A stretch of 46,633 nt of DNA from Chloroflexota bacterium (GTDB lineage Bacteria > Chloroflexota > Dehalococcoidia > JABGRK01): the NCBI GenBank assembly GCA_018648325.1, contig JABGRK010000015.1, positions 1-46,633 on the forward strand, written 5' to 3'. Below the pieces are notes generated by a model. The model saw only the letters and a program-made list of their open reading frames with translations. It ran no database searches and was not told the origin of the DNA. This document shows positions 23,801-31,036 of this stretch, in pieces. A program made the translations under genes and the position numbers. Positions within the stretch are counted from its first letter, which is position 1, and each line of letters opens with the position of its first letter.

Positions 23801-25313
23801 CATCACCTGTAAAACGCGACCAGACTTCCCAGTTGGAGTTGTCGCCCATGCCGGGGACTGCCGCAAAATCGCCATAAGTAGGTGTATCTGATGAGTGGTC
23901 GATTTCGGCATAATATATTTCATTGGGGTTGTTGGTTTCAGGGTTATCGTTCTGCTTCCTTTCCCTGATGTATATCCCCGATTTATCATCGCCAAGGTCT
24001 ATAATCTCTATATCTTCTATCCATGAGTGCTCCGGCCTTTCCCATGCCCTGGTAAAGCTATAACCGGCGTCGGTTGTTACTGCGACGCCACGATCCGTCT
24101 GAACGTAAAATGTATTATCAGCGTTGGGGTCGAATGCTATTGATCCGGGGTGAGGCCATACGTTGCCACCGCGCGGCAGCATGCCCCAAAAAGCGCCGCC
24201 GTCTTCACTTATCATGGTGCCGGTGATTACGTCGTAACCGCCATCGCCATTATCAACAAAAGCAAAGTTCGGACCCTGCCAGGCCCAGTTGTACTCGTCA
24301 CGCTCGCCGGTTTGCCAGCTTGTTCCGTCGTCCCCGGAGTAAACCACCACGGACTCGTGATGACCTTTTTGTGTTTGCTGTGACCCGGCAAGGAATATTA
24401 CTCCATCCGGGCCAATGCCTATGGATTCGTATTGGCGGGTGTATTCGTCGCTACCTGCCGGTGGGATGATCTTGGTAAATGTTGTTGAGCTATTTAAGCT
24501 ATCAAGTGCAGCGGACGATTTGTAAATTGCGCTGTCGATGTCACGATCTTCCCAGTGGTCGCCGGTGTCCAGAAAATAAAGCATATTGTTTACCGGATTA
24601 ACCACCGGTGTCCTGAGTTGTCCGCTGTTGCCGTTTTTGAGCGGTACTGGGGAACCATCGCTTTCGGTAAAATTGCCGGTTATTTCATCCAGCACACCGA
24701 ATCGAAGTTGGGACATGTCTGTTTGGGTCTGCTCGTTCCAGGTTTGTTCTACAAACAGCATAGTGCCGTTGTGTATTGTTATGGAATTAACCCAACCAAG
24801 TCCTCTGCCCGGGCCCTTGTCGAATTTGTCTTCATCTTGCGGATCGAACTCAAGCAGGCTTATTGATCCTTCCTCGACTGTGCATTTGTAGATACCCTGC
24901 TGCTGATCTTCTTCCTGATTGCTGGTCATAGGGTCCATTGGTGGGAACCATGGGAAGTACAGGTAGCCGGACGCCTGGTCAACTGAGAAGTTATATAATT
25001 CACCGAAGCCGCCTTCGGCACCCAGATCGGGTACTATCTGAAAGCGGACATCGCTGAATGGGTTATCCTGATTATGATCGATATCGGTGTAGTAGATGGA
25101 GTTTGCGCTTCTGGTAGAGACAAAAACGCGTGATTGGTTATCGCCCAGATCGAGAGTTTCGACCCAGAGGATTTCACCGCCGTACAGTCCCGCCGTATCC
25201 GGTGTGGCCGGTTCTGCCTCGGCGCTGGCACCAATGGCCATCAGCACAGACGCGGGGAACATTATTAGTATTGTCACGAATATTGCCAGTGGTCTCTTAA
25301 GTTTTTTGAACAT
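20886..25313 (-). CDS. Large secreted BNR/sortilin-like beta-propeller surface protein, C-terminal membrane anchor
   Basis: A 1475-residue exported protein. A signal peptide (residues 1-33, cleavage likely after ASA) is followed by two or more beta-propeller modules with BNR/Asp-box-like motifs such as TTDAGYSF, SSDAGNHF and TTDGGVTWKHI. Residues ~557-617 hold a local tandem of YWVDG / YQVEG motifs. Residues ~1148-1274 are a highly acidic, probably helical insert rich in Glu, Phe and Tyr. The C-terminus is a membrane helix (TTIIAIVGVIAATGAVLYL) with a KK tail. In Dehalococcoides a BNR-repeat protein is the proposed S-layer protein, so an abundant surface-layer role is plausible. ATG at 25313 is chosen; the GTG nine bases upstream is too close to GGGAG. 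Transcribed alone with its own terminator. Confidence 0.85.
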   Translation of the reverse strand: MFKKLKRPLAIFVTILIMFPASVLMAIGASAEAEPATPDTAGLYGGEILWVETLDLGDNQSRVFVSTRSANSIYYTDIDHNQDNPFSDVRFQIVPDLGAEGGFGELYNFSVDQASGYLYFPWFPPMDPMTSNQEEDQQQGIYKCTVEEGSISLLEFDPQDEDKFDKGPGRGLGWVNSITIHNGTMLFVEQTWNEQTQTDMSQLRFGVLDEITGNFTESDGSPVPLKNGNSGQLRTPVVNPVNNMLYFLDTGDHWEDRDIDSAIYKSSAALDSLNSSTTFTKIIPPAGSDEYTRQYESIGIGPDGVIFLAGSQQTQKGHHESVVVYSGDDGTSWQTGERDEYNWAWQGPNFAFVDNGDGGYDVITGTMISEDGGAFWGMLPRGGNVWPHPGSIAFDPNADNTFYVQTDRGVAVTTDAGYSFTRAWERPEHSWIEDIEIIDLGDDKSGIYIRERKQNDNPETNNPNEIYYAEIDHSSDTPTYGDFAAVPGMGDNSNWEVWSRFTGDATSGYIFFEGTPDQQQGELNGLYKTNGITEPTLVEIETGYASRPLIYDGYMFYVDSSWGGGYWVDGYWVDGSWEGEPQLIEAHEDADGNSIESYWTQGETWVDGYQVEGYWVEGESASKLYYGTLDADGNFTLSGQTNISEQAGLWPERMVIDPSDNTIYIMSNNWETGAQIYKSSDSYNAISETNTFSKIETPAETDGSYQWQAFGVGPDGQLYLGGWEQSGMGGNVIAYQEIDGESWETVTPDNGYSGIGDEFAFIGNADVYDVFCGTMASKNKGIAWENLPRKDEGKAYPNSSSIQIDPNNPDVMYIPTSRGMGYSSDAGNHFYEISKGIEAVHIKDLVLDPITGNGWAVASSGVYRVYDFNNNPTWSAPMDPHGEGATYNVVDMDLNDPTGNTVYVGTEWGDQIFKTTDGGVTWKHIWRPQPQFEQSELPDQWGWPNWCGNVSAIQVDPGSRDRIFVGYNTGWLGWGDNQADRVFGQLWVYEAGSGQMPEPDPDKPFWGPGQQQDRDWTQILLTRSEDETREIIANVDENNNNTWYSLKGDANIHDILITEENGETVIYVAASYSDESVTPVTDERLIHEGLYDSYGYPLVYRIYRITGDVDSGLTVETDFAQENTAISALAIDSAGNIYGNGKNYDEATYESFLNRYISQAKVEMAQREEEKMEDEFYSEAEKGLYDELVYRLFEQGQGFDPSYMGDWDGHFQEVYGEFSKQYFANYEGELNDEFESYFDQSFDTFFNQWLVPKFNENKDENTQHFDDFWDHNKPAPGLRIVYKRDISGNWKALPFDGLNKAFNMHWGFDHNKATITIGQDPQNSEAEVPYVAFNRFIYYMPDGYNDWVLGNEYPLGTEIYVIIGVTSQEASDETADEDETLFIEDTSANDSALMSALRTIGLAPQKASAATEVDNGAYLYVGTGTGIYGQFITPSAEGYSNVDSATTTIPWTTIIAIVGVIAATGAVLYLKKNVF

Positions 25314-25400
25314 GGTGCACACTCCCTCTACCTTGCTTGTATACCTGTTATCATTTCATCATTTAGGTACCACGTATGCGTCACTAACGGGCAGCGGAAA

Positions 25401-25419
25401 ATCACAATAACATCACAAT
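25401..25419. repeat. Short direct repeat ATCACAAT, 11 bp period
   Basis: ATCACAAT occurs at 25401-25408 and 25412-25419, one helical turn apart, about 90 bp upstream of the surface-protein start and near the opposite promoter at 25436. It could be a regulator site. Confidence 0.4.
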
Positions 25420-25435
25420 AGCGGTGTGCTTACGC

Positions 25436-25464
25436 TTGACAGAGGCGTGGTGGTGGCCTATTTT
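25436..25464 (+). promoter_or_regulatory. Promoter of the charged small-protein gene
   Basis: TTGACA (25436-25441), 17 bp spacer, TATTTT (25459-25464), 39 bp before the GTG at 25503. Confidence 0.6.
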
Positions 25465-25502
25465 TGTTGCAGTGGTGTTGCAAAGTTACAAGGAGAGCAC
25501 GA

Positions 25503-25775
25503 GTGGATAAGAATCAAACGGATGATGAGAAGAAGTCTGCTGACAAAAAAGACGAAAGTTATGAGAAGGGGCGGCGTGATGCGGCCTCTGTGACAAAGCG
25601 GGAGGACAGGGATTTCCCCGGCATTGTCACAGAGCACATGGATAGGGGCAGCCGCGAGCTTAGCCCCATGTCGGACAAGCGTAAGGGCTTAAAGCGCGAG
25701 CAAGAAAGCGCTGATAAGGGTAAAGAGCTTTATCAGAAATCAATCCGGGAAGTAGTGAGGTTGCCTTATCAGTAG
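25503..25775 (+). CDS. Small highly charged protein of unknown function
   Basis: A 90-residue, very hydrophilic protein made largely of Lys, Glu, Asp and Arg, with no Cys, Trp or hydrophobic core; probably disordered or helical. GTG at 25503 is chosen because AAGGAGAG lies seven bases upstream. The last ~10 residues (REVVRLPYQ) look like out-of-frame translation. The sequence from about 25739 in the next frame gives PGSSEVALSVDDALQALEIL, which is the expected N-terminal part of the Imm40-like protein that follows. One extra C in the CC at 25745-25746 would join the two frames (YQKSIPGSSEVALS). So this gene may be the 5' part of a longer, broken gene. I do not recognise its own family. Confidence 0.5.
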   Translation: MDKNQTDDEKKSADKKDESYEKGRRDAASVTKREDRDFPGIVTEHMDRGSRELSPMSDKRKGLKREQESADKGKELYQKSIREVVRLPYQ

Positions 25776-25792
25776 ACGATGCTTTACAAGCA

Positions 25793-26074
25793 TTGGAAAT
25801 ATTAAAAGAAACTGACCTCAGAATTCTAGGTGGTGATATATTATCTGAAAATAATGGTGAACTGGCTTATGCTATGGATTTTTGGGGGATCTATTTAGAC
25901 TGGTCTTGCGATAAAAAAGATGATGAAACCGAAGAACAGTATTTAAAGAGATGCTATGGCGTCGCTAAAGAAAGCATATATAAGGCAAATGATATTGCAA
26001 AAGAACTTAATAAAAAATGCTATATAGTGCTTGTAGTATCAACTGAAAGAGCCAGGAAAAACTTTGGCTTTTAA
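25793..26074 (+). CDS. Imm40-like immunity protein, probably missing its true start by frameshift
   Basis: The frame encodes 93 residues from a TTG: ILKETDLRILGGDIL, then GELAYAMDFWGIYLDW, DETEEQYLKRCYGVAKESI and CYIVLVVSTERA. The ILGGD segment, the aromatic/Trp-rich middle and the YLKR-x-A-KE helix resemble the Imm40 family of immunity proteins that neutralise polymorphic toxins. Homology-like sequence continues upstream of the TTG, in frame back to about 25739 but with no start, suggesting a frameshift from the preceding ORF. Codon use is AT-rich (AAA, TTA, ATA), unlike neighbours, which suggests transfer. No toxin gene is adjacent. Its stop abuts the stop of the convergent porA. Family call is from memory of motifs, moderately sure. 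Confidence 0.6.
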   Translation: MEILKETDLRILGGDILSENNGELAYAMDFWGIYLDWSCDKKDDETEEQYLKRCYGVAKESIYKANDIAKELNKKCYIVLVVSTERARKNFGF

Positions 26075-27298
26075 CTACTCATACAGCCACGGCAGAGCCA
26101 GCCAGTAGTATTCTTCCACATCTTTGCCCTGTGCAGCGTCTATGGTTAAATCCACCGCCTTTTCTATGTGCTCCAGCGTTATGTCTCCGCCGTTCATGCC
26201 GTCAAAGAAGTTGATCATGGGAACGCTAAGTCCGGCCCTGTATTGAACTGTTGCCAGATCCTGATATATGTAGCCGCGGTTCCAGCCGTTTGCCACAGCC
26301 TGCTCCAGCACACCTACTGCCTTGCGGCCTTTGAGCACTTTTGCCAGTTCTTTTTCCGGGCAGGGCCTGTACATCTTGAGTCGTACCAGTCCTATCTTGT
26401 GGCCCTCATCACGCTTTTTGTCGATAATAACTTTTGCCGATGATGCCTCGCCACCCATTGCTATGAACAGGATGTCGGCGTCGTCGGTTTTGTATTCTTC
26501 TATTTTGGTGATAAGCGGTCTACCGAAGATGTCCACGAATTCTGAAGCTACCTGATCGATCTTATCCTTTACGCCTTCAAGGGCAAGGCCGTGCTTTAGG
26601 TGAACCTCCATGAAGTTTTCCGGTGGCATCAGTTTTTCATGCGTTGGATCGGGCCGTTCGCCGGGATAGCCGGGTATTACGCGCAGACGTTCAACGTTTG
26701 CTACGGGCTCCAGGAATTTGTCTACATATGACTGCGGTGGTATCTCCACACGCTCTAAAAGGAAGGATATGTACCAGCCGTCGTAGCTTACCATTACCGG
26801 CAGCAGTACGTCTGCATCCTCGGCTATGCGATAAGCGGCGATTACCGTATCGAATATCTCCTGACAGTTGCAGCACTCAAGCTGAATCCAGCCGGAATCC
26901 CGCATCATGAGCATGTCGGACCTGCCGCGCGCAAGGCCGCCCCTGATGGTGGCTTCACGGTTGGCGTTAACCATTACTATGGGCAGTCTATGACCGGATG
27001 CTCTAGTGAAGATGTCGTACATATAATTGAGGCCGTAAGACGATGTGGCCGTAAATACTCTGGCACCGGCGTTTGATGCACCCCATACCACTGCCATAGC
27101 CGAGTTTTCGCTCTCAACATCCACGAATTCGGCATCTATTTCACCCTCTGCACGGAAGCGGTTTAGCTCTTCTACCAGTTGCGTTTGGGGTGTGATGGGA
27201 TAGGCTGCTATAACATCGGGTTTACATAGTTTAACAGCGTTTGATGCGGCGTGGTTGCCGGTCAGTATTTTAAGGGTCGAACCATCTTTTTCGGCCAT
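26075..27298 (-). CDS. 2-oxoacid:ferredoxin oxidoreductase alpha subunit, orphan
   Basis: A 407-residue PorA-type subunit of the CoA-dependent 2-oxoacid (pyruvate or related) ferredoxin oxidoreductases. Visible are GNHAASNAVKLCKPDVIAAYPITPQTQL (family YPITPQ motif), FVDVESENSAMAVVWGASNAGARVFTATSS, and the C-terminal domain with VRLKMYRPCPEKEL and GVLEQAVANGWNRGYIY. The TPP-binding beta subunit and the gamma and delta ferredoxin subunits, needed for activity, are not in the window. Downstream on its strand the operon is cut off by the Imm40-like gene. It is divergent from marR and a promoter on its strand overlaps a shared inverted repeat, so it is probably co-regulated with the AOR cluster. 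Confidence 0.9.
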   Translation of the reverse strand: MAEKDGSTLKILTGNHAASNAVKLCKPDVIAAYPITPQTQLVEELNRFRAEGEIDAEFVDVESENSAMAVVWGASNAGARVFTATSSYGLNYMYDIFTRASGHRLPIVMVNANREATIRGGLARGRSDMLMMRDSGWIQLECCNCQEIFDTVIAAYRIAEDADVLLPVMVSYDGWYISFLLERVEIPPQSYVDKFLEPVANVERLRVIPGYPGERPDPTHEKLMPPENFMEVHLKHGLALEGVKDKIDQVASEFVDIFGRPLITKIEEYKTDDADILFIAMGGEASSAKVIIDKKRDEGHKIGLVRLKMYRPCPEKELAKVLKGRKAVGVLEQAVANGWNRGYIYQDLATVQYRAGLSVPMINFFDGMNGGDITLEHIEKAVDLTIDAAQGKDVEEYYWLALPWLYE

Positions 27299-27330
27299 AT
27301 TGGCTTATCCTCCTTGATAAAGAACACGTT

Positions 27331-27360
27331 ATAATAGCATAACATTAGTTGCGCATGCAA
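27331..27360 (-). promoter_or_regulatory. porA promoter overlapping operator 1
   Basis: Minus strand: -35 TTGCAT (plus-strand ATGCAA 27355-27360), 18 bp spacer, -10 TATTAT (plus-strand ATAATA 27331-27336). Confidence 0.6.
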
Positions 27361-27361
27361 C
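27348..27361. promoter_or_regulatory. MarR operator 1 (GTTGC-N4-GCAAC)
   Basis: Perfect inverted repeat GTTGC-gcat-GCAAC. It covers the -35 (TTGCGC, 27349-27354) of a plus-strand promoter with -10 TATAAT at 27372-27377 (17 bp spacer) and the -35 of the minus-strand porA promoter. Confidence 0.75.
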
Positions 27362-27378
27362 ATATTCGCAGTATAATG

Positions 27379-27392
27379 GTTGCACAGGCAAC
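27379..27392. promoter_or_regulatory. MarR operator 2 (GTTGC-N4-GCAAC)
   Basis: Identical half-sites with spacer acag, centred exactly 31 bp (three helical turns) from operator 1. It contains a second -35 (TTGCAC, 27380-27385) with -10 TATAGT at 27403-27408 (17 bp spacer), so each operator controls its own plus-strand promoter. Confidence 0.75.
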
Positions 27393-27450
27393 GAATATCT
27401 GGTATAGTGAGTCGTCTCGATCGGGTGATGGGGTAAGGAGAAGGAGAAAA

Positions 27451-27888
27451 ATGCCGTTAGACAGGTCTTTCGGGCACTGGATTGCAAGGCTGTATCGCAG
27501 TAGCCAGAATCACCATGCCAGCAAACTGGCCAAGCTGCAGATCGGCAGGGGGCAGCACAGCTTTCTGCTGGTACTTTTCAGAAAAGATGGTATTAGTCAG
27601 GATAATCTTGCGCGGATACTGCATATGAACAAGGCGGCCGTAGCCAGAGCGCTGCTTAAGCTTGAACAAAATGGATATATAGAGAGACGAAAAGACGAGG
27701 CTGATCTAAGAAATAACTATGTTTATCTTACAAAAAAAGCAAAGGATATCAAGCAGCAGTTATTTGAGGTGGTAGACGCCTGGACCGATACGCTGGCTGC
27801 TGGCTTGACCGATGCCGATCGCGATAGCCTTATCGAACTACTCAAGCGTATGGGTGACAACGCCGACCGGGCGTCGGAAAATAAATAA
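27451..27888 (+). CDS. MarR-family regulator
   Basis: A 145-residue winged-helix regulator with the MarR layout: an N-terminal dimerisation helix, GISQDNLARILHMNKAAVARALLKLEQNGYIERRKDEADLRNNYVYLT as recognition helix and wing (around residues 48-95), and a long C-terminal helix. The DxR element (DEADLRNN) is the usual wing Arg. AAGGAGAA precedes the ATG; the frame is open about 100 bp further upstream across the promoters, so that longer start is rejected. It is the first gene of the AOR cluster and probably represses itself and the divergent porA through the two inverted repeats, released by a pathway metabolite. Confidence 0.9.
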   Translation: MPLDRSFGHWIARLYRSSQNHHASKLAKLQIGRGQHSFLLVLFRKDGISQDNLARILHMNKAAVARALLKLEQNGYIERRKDEADLRNNYVYLTKKAKDIKQQLFEVVDAWTDTLAAGLTDADRDSLIELLKRMGDNADRASENK

Positions 27889-27916
27889 GTCGATTTAAAG
27901 AAAGTGATCTGAACTC

Positions 27917-28222
27917 GTGAGGATAAGATTACAATCTGCGTTTGGTGTGTTCAGCCTTGATGTGATCAAGACTTTTGGTGGCAACGAGGTTGAGATAGAA
28001 GATGATAACATCACGCTTACTTCATTTCTGGACGTACTCACCGATCAAAGCGGTGGTACCATCAAATTCAGCGATGAATATACAGACAGTAATTCCGGGT
28101 CTTACTTCGTCCTGCTAAACGGAGACGAGGTAAGTGCGCTAAAAGATGGGCTTGATACCCTGCTTGTCGACGGCGATCAGGTTAACATCGGGCCGGTAGA
28201 TATGCTCTTTAGCGGCGGTTAA
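27917..28222 (+). CDS. MoaD/ThiS-like ubiquitin-fold sulfur carrier
   Basis: A 101-residue beta-grasp protein ending in Gly-Gly (DMLFSGG), the C-terminus that is activated and thiocarboxylated in MoaD and ThiS. Preceding it is FVLLNGDEVSALKDGLDTLLVDGDQVNIGP, the typical late strands. MoaD-like genes frequently accompany AOR genes and are thought to serve synthesis of the tungsten or molybdenum bis-pyranopterin cofactor. GTG start with a weak ribosome-binding site, 28 bp after marR. Next comes AOR-1 31 bp downstream. No MoaE or MoeB partner is in the window. Confidence 0.85.
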   Translation: MRIRLQSAFGVFSLDVIKTFGGNEVEIEDDNITLTSFLDVLTDQSGGTIKFSDEYTDSNSGSYFVLLNGDEVSALKDGLDTLLVDGDQVNIGPVDMLFSGG

Positions 28223-28253
28223 TACATCTAAAGTTATTAGGAGTTTGAAGTTT

Positions 28254-30128
28254 ATGTGGAATCAGAAGATAGCCTATGTTGATCTTGGCACGGGTAAGGT
28301 TGAGACCAAGTATATACCGGAGGAGATACGGCGTAAGTATCTGGGCATGCGTGGTATCGATACCTACCTGCTTTATAATCACATCAAACCGGGTATCGAT
28401 CCTCTTGGCCCGGAAAATGTGCTTCTTGTGAGCAGCGGGCCACTGGCTGGTACGCCGGTTCCGTCTGCGTGCAGAACGCATGTATCTGCCCTATCGCCGC
28501 TTACCGAATGTGTGGGCAGCACCAGCATGGGCAACTACTTTGGGCCGGAGCTGCGCTATGCAGGTTTCGATCATCTGGTCATTAAAGGCAAGGCCGAAAA
28601 ACCTTCCTACTTGTGGGTCCACGATGGCCAGATCGAAGTCAGAGACGCAGACTACATCTGGGGGCAGGACTGCTTCGAGGCACAAAAATCGGTAAAGGCT
28701 CATCACGGTGATGAGGATGTGCAGGTGATGACAATTGGTCAGGCGGGTGAGAACCTTGTTAAGTATGCCTGCGTCAGGACTGGGCTCAAGGCTACGGGCG
28801 GCAGGACCGGCATGGGTTGTGTTATGGGTTCCAAGAACCTCAAATGTATCGCCGTACGCGGCACGCTTGGCGTTGAACTTTTCAGCGATGCAGACAAGAT
28901 GATAGATGTTTGCTACAAGCTGTGGAAAGAAAAGATGTCTCATCGTCTGCACTACATGGATAAGGAGATCGGCAGGGGCGGTTTCTTTGGTAATACCAAC
29001 ACCATCGGCCTTATCAGGAACAAGAACTTCCAGCGCAACCAGATGGTGGACGGCACTGACATTGAGCCGGAGAATCTGGATAGGTTTGCCATTGGCAGGC
29101 AGGCCTGTTTTGCCTGCAAGCTCCATTGTCGCTTCAGATTTAAACTGACAACCGGACCTCGTGCAGGAGAGTATGCGGAAGGTCCTGACTATACCACGCT
29201 GGGTACCATGGGCGCCGAGCTTGATAACGAGAGCATGGATGAGGTGCTTGCCTGTGGTGAGCTGTGCGACAAGTACGGTATGGATAACATGGAGATAGGC
29301 AGCCTGCTTTCGTGGGCTATCGAGCTTTACGAAAAAGGAATTATAACTATAGAAGATACAGAGATACCGCTTGAGTGGGACAACATAGAATCCAAGTATG
29401 AAATGATCAGGCGCATCGCCATGCGTGAGGGATTCGGCGATGTGTTGGCGGACGGTGCCGAGCTTGCCATACAGCGCATCGGTGAGGAGTCGCGTTACTA
29501 TTGCATCCAGATGAAGGGCATGAGTAACCTGCACTCCGATGAGCGGCCGACACCCAGTCTGGCCCTAAACGTTGCTGTATCCACCAGAGGGCCTGATCAC
29601 CTGCGGGGCCGCCCCATACAAGACCTGATGGCCTTGCCGGTGCCGGTGTTGGAAAAGATGTACGGTGGCGGACCGATGAGCTCCAACTACAATTCATATG
29701 TGGGCAAGGCGCGCATGGTTGTTGCTTCGGAGAATCGCTCTGCGCTGAGCAATTGCCTTGGTACTTGCGGAGGCATTGGCGGCGGCGGCGAGGTTGGAGG
29801 GCTTAAAGAGGTTGTGTATCTGGTTACGGGGCTCAAGCTTACGCAGGAGGAAGCCGATAGCATAGGTGAGCGTGTTTATACACTGGAGCGTATGTTCAAC
29901 AATCGTCAGGGTAGGGGTAGAAAAGATGATTATCTGCCAGATCGCTACTACGACGAACCCACACCAGTGGGCATGCCCATGGCTAGAGGCAAAACCATAG
30001 ATAGAAAAGAATACGACAAGATGCTGGATGAGTACTATGAATTCCATGGATGGGACTCAAACGGGGTACCGACCCCGGAAACACTCAAAAGGCTTGATCT
30101 TACAAACGAACCGTCCAATTTACTTTAG
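28254..30128 (+). CDS. Aldehyde ferredoxin oxidoreductase (AOR-1)
   Basis: A 624-residue tungsten-pterin oxidoreductase that oxidises aldehydes to carboxylic acids with ferredoxin (or runs in reverse). Features in order: IAYVDLGTGKVE start, the SGPLAGTPVPSACR and pterin-binding segments, GGRTGMGCVMGSKNLK, the cluster ligands CFACKLHC (CxxCxxxC, C285/C288/C292), EYAEGPDYTTLGTMG, the substrate-channel KGMSNLHSDERPTP and STRGPDHLRG, and a late Cys (SNCLGTC) for the fourth ligand. ATG at 28254 with AGGAG ten bases upstream; a TTG nine bases earlier is too close. It is followed by its probable electron acceptor, a four-cluster ferredoxin. Substrate unknown. Confidence 0.93.
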   Translation: MWNQKIAYVDLGTGKVETKYIPEEIRRKYLGMRGIDTYLLYNHIKPGIDPLGPENVLLVSSGPLAGTPVPSACRTHVSALSPLTECVGSTSMGNYFGPELRYAGFDHLVIKGKAEKPSYLWVHDGQIEVRDADYIWGQDCFEAQKSVKAHHGDEDVQVMTIGQAGENLVKYACVRTGLKATGGRTGMGCVMGSKNLKCIAVRGTLGVELFSDADKMIDVCYKLWKEKMSHRLHYMDKEIGRGGFFGNTNTIGLIRNKNFQRNQMVDGTDIEPENLDRFAIGRQACFACKLHCRFRFKLTTGPRAGEYAEGPDYTTLGTMGAELDNESMDEVLACGELCDKYGMDNMEIGSLLSWAIELYEKGIITIEDTEIPLEWDNIESKYEMIRRIAMREGFGDVLADGAELAIQRIGEESRYYCIQMKGMSNLHSDERPTPSLALNVAVSTRGPDHLRGRPIQDLMALPVPVLEKMYGGGPMSSNYNSYVGKARMVVASENRSALSNCLGTCGGIGGGGEVGGLKEVVYLVTGLKLTQEEADSIGERVYTLERMFNNRQGRGRKDDYLPDRYYDEPTPVGMPMARGKTIDRKEYDKMLDEYYEFHGWDSNGVPTPETLKRLDLTNEPSNLL

Positions 30129-30152
30129 GTGTATTACAAGGAGATATGTTAA

Positions 30153-30713
30153 ATGGCTAAAACGATAAGTGTAGATTCATCAAAATGTACAGGATGCAGG
30201 CTTTGCGAGCTTGTCTGCTCGGTTAAGAACGAGGGTATTGCCAACCCCTATCTGGCAAGAATCCACGTTGTTAAATGGGAGTTTGAGTGTTTTGAGATAC
30301 CGATGCTGTGCCGTCAGTGCGATGTTCCTTTCTGCACCGCCGTTTGTCCTGTAAACGCGCTTTACAAGGATGAGGCGCTGGGCAGGGTCGTTGTAGATTA
30401 TGATCGCTGTGTTGGTTGCCGTATGTGCGTGCTGGCCTGTCCGTTCGGTGGTATGAAGTATGACACGAAGGGCCAGAAGGTGACCAAGTGCCAGCTATGT
30501 GATGGTGATCCCACCTGCGTTAAGTTCTGCGATACGCAGGCTCTGCAGTACGTTGATGCCGGAGATATCGATCTTAACAAGCAGCGGGAGTATGCTGCCC
30601 GAAGTTATCAACAGCAAAAGGAATATAAAGAATCCATAGGCCCTGAAGTAGGACACCCCGGACCGGCGGACACAGTTGCTCCCGGATGGGGCAGGTGGAA
30701 GGGTGGTGAGTAA
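30153..30713 (+). CDS. Four-cluster ferredoxin (HybA/HycB-like electron-transfer subunit)
   Basis: A 186-residue protein with 16 Cys in four groups: C12/C15/C18/C22, C53/C56/C61/C65, C86/C89/C92/C96 and C113/C116/C122/C126, enough for four 4Fe-4S clusters. The fold matches the electron-transfer subunits of molybdopterin and tungsten enzymes (NrfC/HycB type). A Pro/Gly-rich, Trp-containing tail follows. It lies between AOR-1 (24 bp upstream) and the zinc-ribbon gene (1 bp overlap), so it could serve AOR-1, the molybdopterin enzyme two genes downstream, or both. Confidence 0.93.
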   Translation: MAKTISVDSSKCTGCRLCELVCSVKNEGIANPYLARIHVVKWEFECFEIPMLCRQCDVPFCTAVCPVNALYKDEALGRVVVDYDRCVGCRMCVLACPFGGMKYDTKGQKVTKCQLCDGDPTCVKFCDTQALQYVDAGDIDLNKQREYAARSYQQQKEYKESIGPEVGHPGPADTVAPGWGRWKGGE

Positions 30714-31024
30714 TGAGTAAAGAGCAGGACGAGAAGGCAAAGGGCAAACCAAAAGTAAAAATGGTGATGGCAGCAAAGGGATACATGAGGCCTGAGCATT
30801 CCACCAGGTGTGCCAATTGCCAGGAGCGTATTTCCATACCGATAAAGGCGGCTATTGCGACATGTCCTTATTGTGATATGCCGTATAGAATATCGTGGGT
30901 AACCCCCGATCAGCCCAGAATAATGGGGGCGATCTGGTCCAAGTTGCCCGGACCGGGTCCCTGGCCCAAGGGATGGCCGGGAGAACTTGATAGTAACGGC
31001 AAGCCGGTAAAAAAGAGTGACTAG
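30713..31024 (+). CDS. Small zinc-ribbon protein
   Basis: A 103-residue protein with a basic N-terminus, one zinc ribbon made of CANC...CPYC (two CxxC pairs about 17 residues apart), and a Pro/Gly/Trp-rich tail (PGPGPWPKGWPGEL). Its ATG overlaps the ferredoxin stop (TAATG). The molybdopterin enzyme starts 12 bp after it. The location between redox subunits suggests a chaperone, maturation or rubredoxin-like role. I do not recognise the family and see no close match to known chaperones. Confidence 0.7.
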   Translation: MSKEQDEKAKGKPKVKMVMAAKGYMRPEHSTRCANCQERISIPIKAAIATCPYCDMPYRISWVTPDQPRIMGAIWSKLPGPGPWPKGWPGELDSNGKPVKKSD

Positions 31025-31036
31025 CGAGGTATTATC

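Noticed and set aside
27349-27450. Longer MarR start
   Set aside because: It would run through both promoters and operators; the ATG at 27451 has a strong ribosome-binding site.
28491-29534. 347-codon open frame opposite AOR-1
   Set aside because: Antisense shadow of a well-supported gene with full family motifs; composition is not protein-like.
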